Of a stretch of DNA of 44,897 bases, positions 16,385 to 26,160 are shown one piece after another. Where the stretch lies: assembly GCA_905221505.1 (NCBI GenBank), contig CAJNDL010000012.1, positions 1 through 44,897 of the forward strand, given 5' to 3'. The first letter of the stretch is position 1, and every line of letters starts with the position of its first letter. Below the pieces are notes generated by a model, which worked only from the letters and a program-made list of their open reading frames with translations, had not been told where the DNA came from and ran no database searches. The translations under genes and the position numbers were made by a program. Source of the DNA: a bacterium. GTDB taxonomy: Bacteria; Bacillota; Bacilli; Lactobacillales; Streptococcaceae.

Positions 16385-17407
16385 ATGACAAATAAAAATG
16401 CATATGCCCAGTCGGGTGTGGATGTTGAAGCGGGTTATGAAGTTGTTGAACGGATCAAAAAGCACGTGGCTCGTACGGAGCGTGCAGGTGTCATGGGAAC
16501 TCTTGGTGGTTTTGGTGGTATGTTTGACCTTTCAAAAACAGGTGTCAAAGAACCCGTCTTGATTTCAGGGACTGATGGTGTCGGAACCAAGCTCATGCTG
16601 GCTATCAAGTACGATAAGCACGATACCATTGGTCAGGACTGTGTTGCCATGTGTGTCAATGACATCATTGCTGCAGGTGCGGAGCCTCTCTATTTTCTGG
16701 ACTATGTGGCGACAGGGAAGAATGAACCAGCTAAACTAGAACAAGTAGTCGCTGGTGTTGCAGAAGGCTGTGTGCAGGCAGGCGCTGCCCTCATTGGTGG
16801 GGAAACGGCTGAAATGCCTGGCATGTACGGCGAAGATGACTATGATTTGGCTGGTTTTGCGGTCGGTGTGGCTGAAAAATCTCAAATCATTGACGGTTCA
16901 AAGGTGGCAGAGGGAGATGTTCTTCTCGGACTTGCTTCAAGTGGGATTCATTCCAATGGTTACTCACTCGTGCGTCGTGTCTTTGCGGACTACACGGGTG
17001 AGGAAGTCTTGCCAGAATTGGAAGGCAAGAAACTCAAGGAAGTTCTTCTTGAGCCGACTCGTATCTATGTCAAGGCTGTTTTGCCCCTCATCAAAGAAGA
17101 GTTGGTCAACGGTATTGCCCACATCACTGGTGGAGGCTTTATCGAAAATGTCCCTCGTATGTTTGCAGATGACCTGGCTGCAGAGATTGAGGAAAGCAAG
17201 GTTCCAGTGCTTCCGATTTTCAAAGCCCTTGAAAAATATGGTAAAATCAAACATGAAGAAATGTTTGAAATCTTCAATATGGGTGTGGGGCTCATGCTGG
17301 CAGTTAGCCCTGAAAATGTAGGTCGTGTTAAGGAATTGCTGGATGAACCAGTCTATGAAATTGGTCGCATCGTCAAGAAAGAAAACGAAAGTGTCATCAT
17401 CAAATGA
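16385..17407 (+). CDS. purM: AIR synthase PurM
   Basis: 340 residues, starting [19 protein letters not shown]. Family motifs are [19 protein letters not shown] and [11 protein letters not shown], which bind ATP and FGAM. It closes the imidazole ring to give AIR. It overlaps purN by 4 bp. Its start region is duplicated upstream (see the repeat entry). Confidence 0.95.
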   Translation: MTNKNAYAQSGVDVEAGYEVVERIKKHVARTERAGVMGTLGGFGGMFDLSKTGVKEPVLISGTDGVGTKLMLAIKYDKHDTIGQDCVAMCVNDIIAAGAEPLYFLDYVATGKNEPAKLEQVVAGVAEGCVQAGAALIGGETAEMPGMYGEDDYDLAGFAVGVAEKSQIIDGSKVAEGDVLLGLASSGIHSNGYSLVRRVFADYTGEEVLPELEGKKLKEVLLEPTRIYVKAVLPLIKEELVNGIAHITGGGFIENVPRMFADDLAAEIEESKVPVLPIFKALEKYGKIKHEEMFEIFNMGVGLMLAVSPENVGRVKELLDEPVYEIGRIVKKENESVIIK

Positions 17408-17949
17408 AAAAAATAGCGGTTTTTGCCTCTGGTAATGGCTCAAATTTTCAGGTGATTGCTGAAGAATTTCCAGTGGAGTTTGTCTTCTCAGACCATCGTG
17501 ATGCCTATGTGCTTGAGCGTGCAGACAAGCTCGGCGTTCTGTCCTATGCTTTTGAACTCAAGGAGTTTGAGAGCAAAGCAGACTACGAAGCAGCCCTTGT
17601 CGAACTCTTGGATGAGCACCAGATTGACTTAGTTTGCCTAGCAGGCTACATGAAAATCGTTGGGCCAACCTTATTGGCAGCCTATGAAGGTCGGGTTATC
17701 AACATTCACCCAGCTTATCTGCCAGAATTTCCAGGAGCTCATGGGATTGAGGATGCTTGGAATGCTGGCGTTGCTGAGAGTGGTGTGACCATTCACTGGG
17801 TAGACTCCGGAGTGGATACAGGCAAGATCATCAAGCAAGTCCGTGTGCCACGGCTGACTGATGATACGATTGACAGCTTTGAAGCTCGGATTCATGAGGC
17901 GGAGTACAAGTTGTATCCGGAAGTAGTGAAGGCTCTATTTACAGATTGA
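17404..17949 (+). CDS. purN: GAR transformylase PurN
   Basis: 181 residues. Catalytic motif [16 protein letters not shown] supplies the Asn and His, and the Asp lies in [10 protein letters not shown]. Transfers a formyl group from 10-formyl-THF to GAR. Overlaps purM by 4 bp, so the two are coupled. Length is a little shorter than the E. coli enzyme but complete. Confidence 0.93.
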   Translation: MKKIAVFASGNGSNFQVIAEEFPVEFVFSDHRDAYVLERADKLGVLSYAFELKEFESKADYEAALVELLDEHQIDLVCLAGYMKIVGPTLLAAYEGRVINIHPAYLPEFPGAHGIEDAWNAGVAESGVTIHWVDSGVDTGKIIKQVRVPRLTDDTIDSFEARIHEAEYKLYPEVVKALFTD

Positions 17950-18032
17950 CTTTTTGTTGATTCATATGATATCTTTGATTTAAAATTGGAGTCAGTGATT
18001 GTTGAAGACGGCTTCAAACGGAGGTATTTGTA

Positions 18033-18542
18033 ATGTTAGAATCTAAAAAAACAACTCGATATGTATTTTATGTCTATCTGATTTTATTAACTTGGGGAAT
18101 CTTATTTAAGTTTGAAACAAATCCTGAATTTATAGCATTTTTCTTAGCTCCAAGGTACATCAATTGGATTCCATTTTCAGAGCCACTAATAGTAGATGGA
18201 AAAATTGTTTTTGCTGAAATGTTATTTAATCTGATTTCCTTTATTCCATTAGGTATTTGTTTCCCTCTGATAAAAACTAATTTATCTAGTTTAAGAATAG
18301 TCGGGACAGGTTTCTTGATTAGTTTATTGTTTGAGTGCTTACAGTATATTTTAGCAATAGGTATAACAGACGTAACGGATTTGACTTTAAATACGCTAGG
18401 TGTTTGTGTAGGCTTGCTGATTTATCAAATTTTTATAAGAGTGTTCAAATCACAGACTAGAAAATGGGTCAATATCTTAGGTATGCTTAGCCTTGGTTTT
18501 GCTTATCTTGTTTTACTGTTACTGGATTTAATTGGTGTTTAA
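18033..18542 (+). CDS. VanZ-like integral membrane protein
   Basis: 169 residues with four or five membrane helices and the family's NxxxFIPLG pattern (FNLISFIPLGICFPL), plus a conserved Glu in LLFECLQYIL and DVTDLTLNTLGVCVG. VanZ-like proteins are linked with low-level teicoplanin resistance in enterococci, but their biochemical role is unknown. The gene is AT-richer than the pur genes around it and breaks the purN-purH series; CGGAGG ribosome site at 18019-18024. Upstream, TTGAAG-ACGG-CTTCAA makes a small hairpin. Confidence 0.75.
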   Translation: MLESKKTTRYVFYVYLILLTWGILFKFETNPEFIAFFLAPRYINWIPFSEPLIVDGKIVFAEMLFNLISFIPLGICFPLIKTNLSSLRIVGTGFLISLLFECLQYILAIGITDVTDLTLNTLGVCVGLLIYQIFIRVFKSQTRKWVNILGMLSLGFAYLVLLLLDLIGV

Positions 18543-18566
18543 CTAATGATTAAAAAGGAGAATAGA

Positions 18567-20114
18567 ATGACTAAACGCGCCTTAATCAGCGTCTCAGACA
18601 AAGCGGGCATTGTCGAATTTGCCCAAGAACTCAAAAAACTTGGTTGGGATATCATCTCGACAGGTGGTACCAAGGTTGCCCTTGATACAGCTGGTGTGGA
18701 AACCATTGCAATCGATGATGTGACTGGTTTTCCAGAGATGATGGATGGTCGTGTCAAGACCCTACACCCAAATATCCACGGTGGATTACTCGCTCGTCGG
18801 GATTTGGCTAGTCATTTGGAAGCAGCCAAGAACAATCAAATCGAGCTTATCGACCTTGTGGTAGTTAACCTCTACCCATTCAAGGAAACGATTCTCAAAC
18901 CAGATGTGACTTATGCGGATGCTGTGGAGAACATCGATATCGGTGGGCCATCTATGCTTCGCTCAGCAGCTAAAAATCATGCCAGCGTGACAGTTGTGGT
19001 AGACCCTGCCGACTATGCTGTGGTTTTGGACGAATTGTCAGCAAATGGTGAAACGACTTACGGAACGCGTCAACGTTTGGCAGCCAAGGTTTTCCGTCAT
19101 ACAGCAGCTTATGATGCCTTGATTGCAGAATACTTCACAGCTCAAGTGGGTGAAACAAAACCTGAAAAGCTCACTTTGACTTATGACCTTAAGCAACCAA
19201 TGCGTTATGGGGAAAATCCTCAGCAGGATGCGGACTTCTACCAAAAAGCTTTGCCAACGGATTACTCAATTGCGTCAGCGAAACAGCTCAACGGGAAAGA
19301 ATTGTCATTTAACAATATCCGTGACGCTGATGCGGCCATTCGTATTATTCGTGATTTCAAAGACCGTCCAACCGTTGTAGCATTGAAACATATGAATCCA
19401 TGTGGAATTGGTCAGGCAGATGACATCGAAACTGCTTGGGATTACGCTTATGAGTCTGACCCAGTGTCTATCTTTGGTGGCATTGTCGTCCTTAACCGTG
19501 AGGTGGACGTTGCGACAGCTGAGAAGATGCACGGTGTTTTTCTTGAAATCATCATCGCACCGAGCTATACGGATGAAGCGCTAGCCATTTTGACCAACAA
19601 AAAGAAAAACTTGCGTATCCTTGCCTTGCCATTTGACGCTCAAGATGCTAGTGAAGTGGAAGCAGAGTACACAGGTGTTGTCGGTGGACTTCTTGTGCAA
19701 AACCAAGACGTGGTTAAGGAAAGCCCGGCTGACTGGCAAGTGGTGACCAAACGCCAACCAACGGAGACAGAGGCGACTGCCCTTGAGTTTGCATGGAAGG
19801 CTATCAAGTATGTCAAATCAAACGGCATCATCGTGACCAATGACCACATGACACTTGGTGTTGGCCCAGGTCAAACCAACCGTGTGGCTTCAGTCCGTAT
19901 TGCCATCGAACAAGCTAAAGACCGCCTTGACGGCGCTGTTCTTGCTTCTGATGCCTTCTTCCCATTTGCGGATAACGTGGAAGAAATTGCCAAAGCAGGA
20001 ATCAAGGCCATCATCCAGCCAGGTGGGTCCGTCCGTGACCAAGAGTCAATCGAAGCGGCTGATAAATACGGCTTAACCATGGTCTTCACAGGTGTGAGAC
20101 ATTTTAGACATTAA
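18567..20114 (+). CDS. purH: Bifunctional AICAR transformylase/IMP cyclohydrolase PurH
   Basis: 515 residues from the ATG at 18567, six bases after AAGGAG. The N-terminal MGS-like cyclohydrolase domain (about 1-195, starting [13 protein letters not shown]) is followed by the transformylase domain with KHMNPCG carrying the Lys-His pair. It performs the last two steps to IMP. Terminated just after the stop. Confidence 0.95.
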   Translation: MTKRALISVSDKAGIVEFAQELKKLGWDIISTGGTKVALDTAGVETIAIDDVTGFPEMMDGRVKTLHPNIHGGLLARRDLASHLEAAKNNQIELIDLVVVNLYPFKETILKPDVTYADAVENIDIGGPSMLRSAAKNHASVTVVVDPADYAVVLDELSANGETTYGTRQRLAAKVFRHTAAYDALIAEYFTAQVGETKPEKLTLTYDLKQPMRYGENPQQDADFYQKALPTDYSIASAKQLNGKELSFNNIRDADAAIRIIRDFKDRPTVVALKHMNPCGIGQADDIETAWDYAYESDPVSIFGGIVVLNREVDVATAEKMHGVFLEIIIAPSYTDEALAILTNKKKNLRILALPFDAQDASEVEAEYTGVVGGLLVQNQDVVKESPADWQVVTKRQPTETEATALEFAWKAIKYVKSNGIIVTNDHMTLGVGPGQTNRVASVRIAIEQAKDRLDGAVLASDAFFPFADNVEEIAKAGIKAIIQPGGSVRDQESIEAADKYGLTMVFTGVRHFRH

Positions 20115-20119
20115 AAACG

Positions 20120-20152
20120 AAAGGGAAGAAAACAGTTTCTTTCCTTTTTTTG
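20120..20152 (+). terminator. Terminator after purH
   Basis: AAAGGGAAGAAA (20120-20131) pairs with TTTCTTTCCTTT (20136-20147) with one G-T pair, followed by T. It splits the pur series into a purC-H and a purD-B transcript. Confidence 0.8.
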
Positions 20153-20178
20153 GCTTAAAATGCTAAGTGAAAGAAGAT

Positions 20179-20191
20179 TAATACGAACGTT
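20179..20191 (+). promoter_or_regulatory. PurR-box-like operator at purD
   Basis: TAATACGAACGTT, sharing AATACGAAC-x-TT with the purC site. It lies right upstream of the -10, where a bound regulator would act on the promoter. Confidence 0.45.
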
Positions 20192-20193
20192 TG

Positions 20194-20202
20194 TGATATA
20201 AT
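20194..20202 (+). promoter_or_regulatory. purD promoter (extended -10)
   Basis: TGA-TATAAT, an extended -10 with TATAAT at 20197-20202. The -35 region is poor. AAAGAGG follows before the ATG at 20236. Confidence 0.65.
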
Positions 20203-20235
20203 GTTATTAAATAATTCGCAAAAAGAGGTTAAAAG

Positions 20236-21495
20236 ATGAAGCTGTTAGTTGTCGGTTCGGGTGGTCGTGAACATGCGATTGCTAAGAAATTGCTTGAATC
20301 AAAAGACGTTGAACAAGTCTTTGTAGCTCCTGGGAATGACGGGATGACTCTGGATGGTCTGGAATTGGTGAATATCTCTATTTACGAACATTCTAAGTTA
20401 ATTGACTTTGCAAAGGCCAATGATATTGCTTGGACCTTTATCGGTCCAGATGACGCACTGGCCGCTGGAATCGTGGATGATTTTAACCAAGCTGGGCTCA
20501 AGGCTTTTGGCCCGACTAGGGCTACAGCGGAGCTGGAGTGGTCCAAGGATTTTGCCAAGGAAATTATGGTCAAATACGGCGTTCCGACGGCAACCTATGG
20601 CACATTCTCAGACTTTGAGGAAGCCAAGGCCTATATCGAAAAGCATGGTGCGCCTATCGTAGTCAAGGCGGATGGCTTGGCGCTTGGGAAGGGTGTCGTC
20701 GTTGCTGAGACGGTTGAGCAAGCGGTCGAAGCCGCTCATGAGATGCTTTTGGACAATAAATTTGGTGACTCGGGTGCACGTGTAGTTATTGAGGAATTCC
20801 TTGAAGGAGAGGAATTTTCACTCTTTGCCTTTGTCAATGGCGACAAGTTCTACATCATGCCAACAGCTCAGGACCACAAACGTGCCTATGATGGCGACAA
20901 GGGGCCTAACACTGGTGGGATGGGTGCCTATGCGCCAGTTCCTCACTTGCCACAGAGCGTGGTTGACACAGCGGTTGAGACTATTGTCAAGCCAGTTCTA
21001 GAGGGGATGATTAAGGAAGGTCGCCCTTATCTTGGTATCCTTTACGCTGGTCTTATCTTGACAGCGGACGGTCCTAAGGTCATCGAGTTCAACTCTCGGT
21101 TCGGAGATCCTGAAACTCAGATTATCTTGCCTCGTTTGACATCTGACTTTGCACAAAATATTACTGACATTTTGGATGGCAAAGAGCCGAATATCACGTG
21201 GACGGATAAGGGTGTGACTCTGGGTGTGGTTGTCGCATCCAAGGGCTACCCGCTAGACTATGAAAAAGGTGTCAAGTTGCCAGCCAAGACAGAAGGCGAT
21301 ATTATTACCTACTATGCAGGGGCTAAGTTTGCGGACAATAGCAGAGCACTGCTCTCAAACGGAGGCCGTGTTTATATGCTCGTCACCACGGCAGAGACCG
21401 TTAAAGAAACCCAAAATGCCATCTACCAAGAACTCGCTCAACAAAAAACAGAAGGTCTCTTTTACCGAACAGATATCGGAAGTAAGGGAATATGA
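20236..21495 (+). CDS. purD: GAR synthetase PurD
   Basis: 419 residues with an N-terminal Rossmann part (VVGSGGREHAIAKK), an ATP-grasp domain and the C-terminal segment MPTAQDHKRAYDGDKGPNTGG that binds substrate. Joins glycine to phosphoribosylamine (second step). First gene of the second pur transcript. Confidence 0.95.
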   Translation: MKLLVVGSGGREHAIAKKLLESKDVEQVFVAPGNDGMTLDGLELVNISIYEHSKLIDFAKANDIAWTFIGPDDALAAGIVDDFNQAGLKAFGPTRATAELEWSKDFAKEIMVKYGVPTATYGTFSDFEEAKAYIEKHGAPIVVKADGLALGKGVVVAETVEQAVEAAHEMLLDNKFGDSGARVVIEEFLEGEEFSLFAFVNGDKFYIMPTAQDHKRAYDGDKGPNTGGMGAYAPVPHLPQSVVDTAVETIVKPVLEGMIKEGRPYLGILYAGLILTADGPKVIEFNSRFGDPETQIILPRLTSDFAQNITDILDGKEPNITWTDKGVTLGVVVASKGYPLDYEKGVKLPAKTEGDIITYYAGAKFADNSRALLSNGGRVYMLVTTAETVKETQNAIYQELAQQKTEGLFYRTDIGSKGI

Positions 21496-21956
21496 ATATG
21501 ATTGAAAAATTAAGTATTATAATATCGTTGCTAACAGCCTTAGTTGCTGTATGGAACAGTTGGTTCACAATAAAATCATTTAATGAGACACGTAAATACG
21601 ATGTAAAAAAAATGAGATATGAAAAATTATACTACTATTATATGGAGTATATCTCAAGAAAAGAAAAATTAAATTATTTGTCTCCGACAGATACAATCAA
21701 CACATTGAACTATATATTTAGTGTTTATGAGAATATTAAATTTTTAATGGATAAAGAAATTTCAGATAAACTCAATATTCTTCAAAATAATCTTGAAAAA
21801 GAGAGGAATAAATTTTTATCAGATTTTGATAGAATGAATTTGGACGAAAGAAATAGAAGCTTGGAAGAGTTGATACAGGCTTCTAAAAGTTTTAATGGGG
21901 AATTTAAGAAATATTATCAGCTTCAACTGTCAAAAGATTATAATAAATTAGTTTAA
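21492..21956 (+). CDS. Unknown protein with one N-terminal membrane helix
   Basis: 154 residues (or 152 from the second ATG at 21498). The ATG overlaps the purD stop by 4 bp. One membrane helix (about 5-26) precedes a highly charged, helical, Lys/Glu-rich cytoplasmic part that is likely coiled coil (about 30-150). I do not recognise it. Composition is clearly more AT-rich than purD and purE, so it is probably foreign cargo inserted without breaking the operon. Confidence 0.75.
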   Translation: MNMIEKLSIIISLLTALVAVWNSWFTIKSFNETRKYDVKKMRYEKLYYYYMEYISRKEKLNYLSPTDTINTLNYIFSVYENIKFLMDKEISDKLNILQNNLEKERNKFLSDFDRMNLDERNRSLEELIQASKSFNGEFKKYYQLQLSKDYNKLV

Positions 21957-21977
21957 AAAGAAAGAAGTTAAGAAAAT

Positions 21978-22466
21978 ATGAAACCAGTAATTTCCATCAT
22001 CATGGGCTCAAAATCCGACTGGGCAACCATGCAAAAAACCGCCGAAGTCCTAGACCGCTTCGGTGTAGCCTACGAAAAGAAAGTTGTCTCTGCCCACCGC
22101 ACACCTGATCTCATGTTCAAACATGCCGAGGAAGCACGGAGTCGCGGTATCAAGGTCATTATTGCAGGTGCGGGTGGCGCTGCTCACTTGCCAGGTATGG
22201 TAGCTGCCAAAACAACCCTTCCGGTCATCGGTGTACCAGTCAAATCACGTGCTCTTAGTGGCGTGGACTCGCTCTACTCTATCGTACAGATGCCGGGCGG
22301 TGTGCCTGTAGCGACAATGGCTATCGGTGAAGCAGGGGCGACTAACGCTGCTCTCTTTGCCCTCCGTCTTCTGTCAGTAGAGGATCAGGCTATCGTGACA
22401 GCATTGGCAGATTTCGCAGAAGAACAGGGAAAAATCGCAGAGGAGTCTAGCAATGAGCTCATCTAA
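21978..22466 (+). CDS. purE: N5-CAIR mutase PurE
   Basis: 162 residues. Signature GSKSDWATM near the N-terminus and SAHRTPD with the catalytic His; [11 protein letters not shown] follows. With PurK it makes CAIR from AIR. Its end overlaps purK by 14 bp. Confidence 0.95.
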   Translation: MKPVISIIMGSKSDWATMQKTAEVLDRFGVAYEKKVVSAHRTPDLMFKHAEEARSRGIKVIIAGAGGAAHLPGMVAAKTTLPVIGVPVKSRALSGVDSLYSIVQMPGGVPVATMAIGEAGATNAALFALRLLSVEDQAIVTALADFAEEQGKIAEESSNELI

Positions 22467-23532
22467 AACAATCGGGATTATCGGTGGTGGGCAACTAGGT
22501 CAGATGATGGCCATTTCTGCTATCTACATGGGGCACAAGGTTATCGCTTTGGACCCAGTAGCGGATTGCCCGGCCTCTCGTGTAGCGGAAATCATAGTGG
22601 CTCCTTATAACGATGTGGATGCCCTCCGTCAGTTGACTGAGCGTTGCGATGTCCTCACCTATGAGTTTGAAAATGTCGATGCTGACGGTTTGGATGCTGT
22701 CATCAAGGATGGGCAACTCCCTCAAGGAACGGACCTGCTCCGCATTTCACAAAATCGCATTTTTGAAAAGGACTTTCTCTCAAACAAGGCCAAAGTCGCT
22801 GTGGCACCCTATAAGGTTATGAAATCTAGCCAAGATTTGGCAGATATCGACCTGTCGAAAAACTATGTCCTCAAGACTGCGACCGGTGGTTACGATGGCC
22901 ATGGTCAAAAGGTTATTCGTTCAGAAGCAGACTTGGTAGAAGCCTATGCGCTAGCAGACTCAGCAGACTGCGTTTTGGAAGAATTCGTCAACTTTGACCT
23001 GGAGATTTCTGTCATCGTGTCAGGAAATGGTAAGGACGTCACTGTTTTCCCAGTTCAGGAAAATATCCACTGCAACAACATTCTTTCAAAAACCATTGTG
23101 CCCGCTCGCATTTCAGAAAGTCTAGCTGAAAAAGCAAAAGCTATGGCCGTGCGAATCGCTGAGCAACTCAACTTGTCTGGCACTCTCTGCGTGGAAATGT
23201 TTGCGACCGCTGACGATATTATCGTCAACGAAATTGCCCCACGGCCACATAACTCAGGACACTATTCAATCGAAGCCTGCGACTTCTCTCAGTTTGACAC
23301 CCATATCTTGGGTGTTCTCGGAGCACCATTACCAGCTATCCATCTACATGCGCCTGCTGTCATGCTCAATGTCCTTGGCCAGCATGTCAAGGCTGCTGAA
23401 AAATATGTCACAGAAAATCCAAGCGCCCACCTCCACATGTATGGTAAAATAGAAGCAAAGCACAACCGCAAGATGGGACATGTCACTTTGTTTAGTGATG
23501 TGCCGGATGGTGTGGAAGAGTTTGATTATTAA
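22453..23532 (+). CDS. purK: N5-CAIR synthetase PurK
   Basis: 359 residues starting [19 protein letters not shown], with ATP-grasp segments [12 protein letters not shown] and [12 protein letters not shown]. Uses ATP and bicarbonate on AIR. The ATG at 22453 lies inside purE, which implies coupling. Confidence 0.95.
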   Translation: MSSSKTIGIIGGGQLGQMMAISAIYMGHKVIALDPVADCPASRVAEIIVAPYNDVDALRQLTERCDVLTYEFENVDADGLDAVIKDGQLPQGTDLLRISQNRIFEKDFLSNKAKVAVAPYKVMKSSQDLADIDLSKNYVLKTATGGYDGHGQKVIRSEADLVEAYALADSADCVLEEFVNFDLEISVIVSGNGKDVTVFPVQENIHCNNILSKTIVPARISESLAEKAKAMAVRIAEQLNLSGTLCVEMFATADDIIVNEIAPRPHNSGHYSIEACDFSQFDTHILGVLGAPLPAIHLHAPAVMLNVLGQHVKAAEKYVTENPSAHLHMYGKIEAKHNRKMGHVTLFSDVPDGVEEFDY

Positions 23533-23550
23533 GGAGAAAGTATAAGTTAT

Positions 23551-23961
23551 ATGCAAATTAATATTGATGATAATTTGTTACAAGATTACTCGGAAGATGC
23601 TAAATCAGGGATACAGGAATCAATTGAAGAATTTTCAAAGGCATTAATTTCTGAGACAGATAAAATTGAGAAAAAATATAGGTTAAATCCGAATTCCAAT
23701 CATAAAGATGTAACAGGAAGTCATGTTATAAGAGCTCAGATGAAAATGAATGATGAATATTTATTTTCAGGTAAAGATAAAAAAATATTAGCATCCCTCC
23801 AAATTGCTAGTACAATTTTATCCGTACTAATAGGTTTTTTATGGACCGATAAAATTTCAGAACATCCATGGCGTTTAGGCTTTTTTATCTTTGATTTAAT
23901 TCTGATTGTTTTTGTTGCTGCAGTACAATTTTATTATTCTGTATTACGGACAGGAGTGTAG
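23551..23961 (+). CDS. Unknown small two-TM protein, partner of a HEPN-like protein
   Basis: 136 residues: an acidic helical N-terminal region (about 1-75) and two membrane helices (about 82-99 and 110-131). AT-rich, with a GGAG ribosome site rather far upstream. Ends 1 bp before the next gene's start region, so the two are one unit. The layout (soluble helical part plus two helices, next to a nuclease-like partner) resembles SLATT-type and other membrane effectors of defence systems, but I see no decisive motif. Confidence 0.65.
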   Translation: MQINIDDNLLQDYSEDAKSGIQESIEEFSKALISETDKIEKKYRLNPNSNHKDVTGSHVIRAQMKMNDEYLFSGKDKKILASLQIASTILSVLIGFLWTDKISEHPWRLGFFIFDLILIVFVAAVQFYYSVLRTGV

Positions 23962-23962
23962 T

Positions 23963-24646
23963 ATGCTAAGTAGAGATAAATTAGACTTATATTTAGATGC
24001 ACTAGCAGATGAATATAAAGATTTGTTACGAGCCAGAGTTTTACAGGGTTCTAGAAATGGTGAGTTTTCGTTTAATGAACTGTTAAAATTGGATGCAGCT
24101 GTAAAGAATAACTTAAGGTCGGATTCAAGAATTCGAAAATATAAAAGAATTCAATTATTAGGATTGATATATATTCTATTAGGATTGGTACTTGCATTGT
24201 TTGCACTTATTCAACAGTATTTTCTATATAGTGATAATGATTTTTTTGTACTACTATCTATGATAATGATAATTTTTGGGGTGTATGTAGCTGTATTGTC
24301 GGCAATATTGCAATTACTACCAAGAAATATAAAAAGTAAAGTGAAAAAATTAGGATATACTAGATTGGAAGATGATATTTTGAGTTTATATAGTCGCTTA
24401 GAGTCTATTGTTCAAGTAAAATTGACAAATTCTGAACAGAAAACAATGAGGGAGTCAATTAGTACTTTACGTAATAAAAGAATAATTAGTGAGTCAGAAG
24501 CAAATATTTTATACTCGTTCTTAGAATTACGTAATAGAGCAATCCATTACTCCATGGAGAATGATTATGCGAATAGTGAATCTTATGAAATATTAAGAAA
24601 AGTAAGTATGCTATTAAATAAATTATATAAAACGGAAAGGGCTTAA
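23963..24646 (+). CDS. Membrane-anchored HEPN-like protein, unknown
   Basis: 227 residues from the ATG at 23963, after CAGGAG; the longer frame from 23906 overlaps the previous gene's end and is not preferred. N-terminal helical part (1-60), two membrane helices (about 64-90 and 94-118), and a C-terminal helical domain ending with [11 protein letters not shown]190-N191 to H195 fits the R(N/D)x3H form of the HEPN RNase motif Rx4-6H, followed by an amphipathic helix as in HEPN domains. HEPN proteins are common effectors in toxin-antitoxin and antiphage systems. Nuclease activity is inference from one motif. Confidence 0.6.
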   Translation: MLSRDKLDLYLDALADEYKDLLRARVLQGSRNGEFSFNELLKLDAAVKNNLRSDSRIRKYKRIQLLGLIYILLGLVLALFALIQQYFLYSDNDFFVLLSMIMIIFGVYVAVLSAILQLLPRNIKSKVKKLGYTRLEDDILSLYSRLESIVQVKLTNSEQKTMRESISTLRNKRIISESEANILYSFLELRNRAIHYSMENDYANSESYEILRKVSMLLNKLYKTERA

Positions 24647-24650
24647 TATC

Positions 24651-25946
24651 ATGATCAACCGTTACTCTCGCCCTGAGATGGCGAACATTTGGAGTGAAGA
24701 AAATAAATACCGTGCTTGGCTTGAGGTGGAAATCTTGGCTGACGAGGCATGGGCTGAGTTGGGGGAGATACCTAAGGGAGATGTGGCTTTGATTCGCGAA
24801 AAGGCGGACTTTGACATCGACCGTATTTTGGAGATTGAGCAGGAGACGCGTCACGATGTGGTGGCTTTCACGCGTGCGGTTTCTGAGACTCTGGGTGAAG
24901 AGCGCAAGTGGGTCCACTATGGTTTGACTTCTACCGACGTGGTGGATACTGCCTACGGCTACCTCTACAAGCAGGCCAACGACATCATCCGTCGTGACCT
25001 TGAAAATTTCACCAACATCATCGCTGATAAGGCTAAGGAGCACAAGTTTACCATCATGATGGGTCGTACCCACGGTGTGCACGCTGAGCCTACAACTTTT
25101 GGTCTTAAATTGGCGACTTGGTACAGCGAAATGAAACGTAACATCGAGCGTTTCGAGCATGCGGCTGCTGGTGTGGAAGCTGGTAAGATTTCTGGTGCGG
25201 TTGGGAACTTTGCCAATATCCCACCGTTCGTAGAGCAATACGTCTGCGATAAGCTGGGTATTCGTGCCCAAGAAATCTCTACACAAGTCCTTCCTCGTGA
25301 CCTTCACGCTGAGTACTTTGCGGTTCTTGCTAGTATCGCGACTTCCATCGAGCGTATGGCGACTGAGATTCGCGGTCTTCAAAAATCTGAGCAACGCGAG
25401 GTCGAAGAATTCTTTGCCAAAGGGCAAAAAGGTTCATCTGCTATGCCTCACAAACGTAACCCTATTGGTTCTGAAAACATGACAGGTCTTGCGCGTGTTA
25501 TCCGTGGTCACATGATTACGGCCTATGAGAACGTTGCTCTCTGGCACGAACGCGACATTTCCCACTCATCAGCTGAGCGTATCATCACACCAGATACGAC
25601 TATTTTGATTGACTACATGCTCAACCGTTTCGGAAACATCGTTAAGAACTTGACAGTCTTCCCAGAAAATATGATCCGCAACATGAACTCGACATTTGGT
25701 TTGATTTTCAGCCAACGCGCTATGTTGACCTTGATTGAAAAAGGAATGACTCGTGAGCAAGCCTATGATTTGGTACAACCAAAAACAGCCTACTCTTGGG
25801 ACAATCAAGTAGATTTTAAACCACTTCTTGAAGCAGATCCAGAAGTAACATCACGCCTCACACAAGAGGAAATCGACGAAATTTTCAATCCTCTTTACTA
25901 CACTAAACGAGTGGATGATATCTTTGAACGTCTTGGTTTAGGATAA
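24651..25946 (+). CDS. purB: Adenylosuccinate lyase PurB
   Basis: 431 residues of the fumarase/aspartase superfamily: [25 protein letters not shown] and the signature [16 protein letters not shown] with the catalytic Ser. It acts twice, in IMP synthesis and in AMP formation. Last pur gene, 4 bp after the AT-rich cargo. Confidence 0.96.
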   Translation: MINRYSRPEMANIWSEENKYRAWLEVEILADEAWAELGEIPKGDVALIREKADFDIDRILEIEQETRHDVVAFTRAVSETLGEERKWVHYGLTSTDVVDTAYGYLYKQANDIIRRDLENFTNIIADKAKEHKFTIMMGRTHGVHAEPTTFGLKLATWYSEMKRNIERFEHAAAGVEAGKISGAVGNFANIPPFVEQYVCDKLGIRAQEISTQVLPRDLHAEYFAVLASIATSIERMATEIRGLQKSEQREVEEFFAKGQKGSSAMPHKRNPIGSENMTGLARVIRGHMITAYENVALWHERDISHSSAERIITPDTTILIDYMLNRFGNIVKNLTVFPENMIRNMNSTFGLIFSQRAMLTLIEKGMTREQAYDLVQPKTAYSWDNQVDFKPLLEADPEVTSRLTQEEIDEIFNPLYYTKRVDDIFERLGLG

Positions 25947-25958
25947 TTAAAATAAAAT

Positions 25959-26005
25959 CGAAGTTCTATTACTTTATTTACTGGAGTAGAAGAACTTCGG
26001 TTTTT
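25959..26005 (+). terminator. Terminator after purB
   Basis: CGAAGTTCT (25959-25967) pairs with AGAACTTCG (25991-25999), then GTTTTT. Confidence 0.85.
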
Positions 26006-26125
26006 CTTGTTTATTAAAGCTTTTTTGATAAAAAGATTCCCAATATTTTAGTAAAATTTAAACAAATTTAATCAATCTTCATTGACATATAGAAAATACA
26101 GTTTTGATGGGATATAATAAGCATA

Positions 26126-26155
26126 GAAAAAGCCCAAGCGATGAGGCTCAGGCTT
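26126..26155 (-). terminator. Terminator of the GntR regulator gene
   Basis: On the minus strand AAGCCTGAGC and GCTTGGGCTT pair (with two G-T pairs) and TTTTCT follows. It lies 6 bp beyond the regulator's stop. Between this and the purB terminator I see only AT-rich DNA. Confidence 0.8.
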
Positions 26156-26160
26156 TCTTC

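Larger units (their letters stand above)
16186..16407 (+). repeat. Duplicated purM ribosome site and start
   Basis: Copy A 16186-16230 and copy B 16366-16407 share the A/G-rich ribosome-site stretch and then ATGACAAATAAAAATGC-TATGC. Copy B is the true purM start; copy A opens a 14-codon ORF. About 135 bp of unrelated sequence with hairpins stands between them. Confidence 0.8.

Noticed and set aside
24486..25427. 313-codon open frame on the minus strand
   Set aside because: It is antisense to purB, has no ribosome site and no recognisable protein; purB matches its family along the whole length.
26082..26118. TTGACA and TATAAT between purB and the GntR gene
   Set aside because: Spacing is 25 bp, and a transcript from here would run at once into the terminator region; no product visible.
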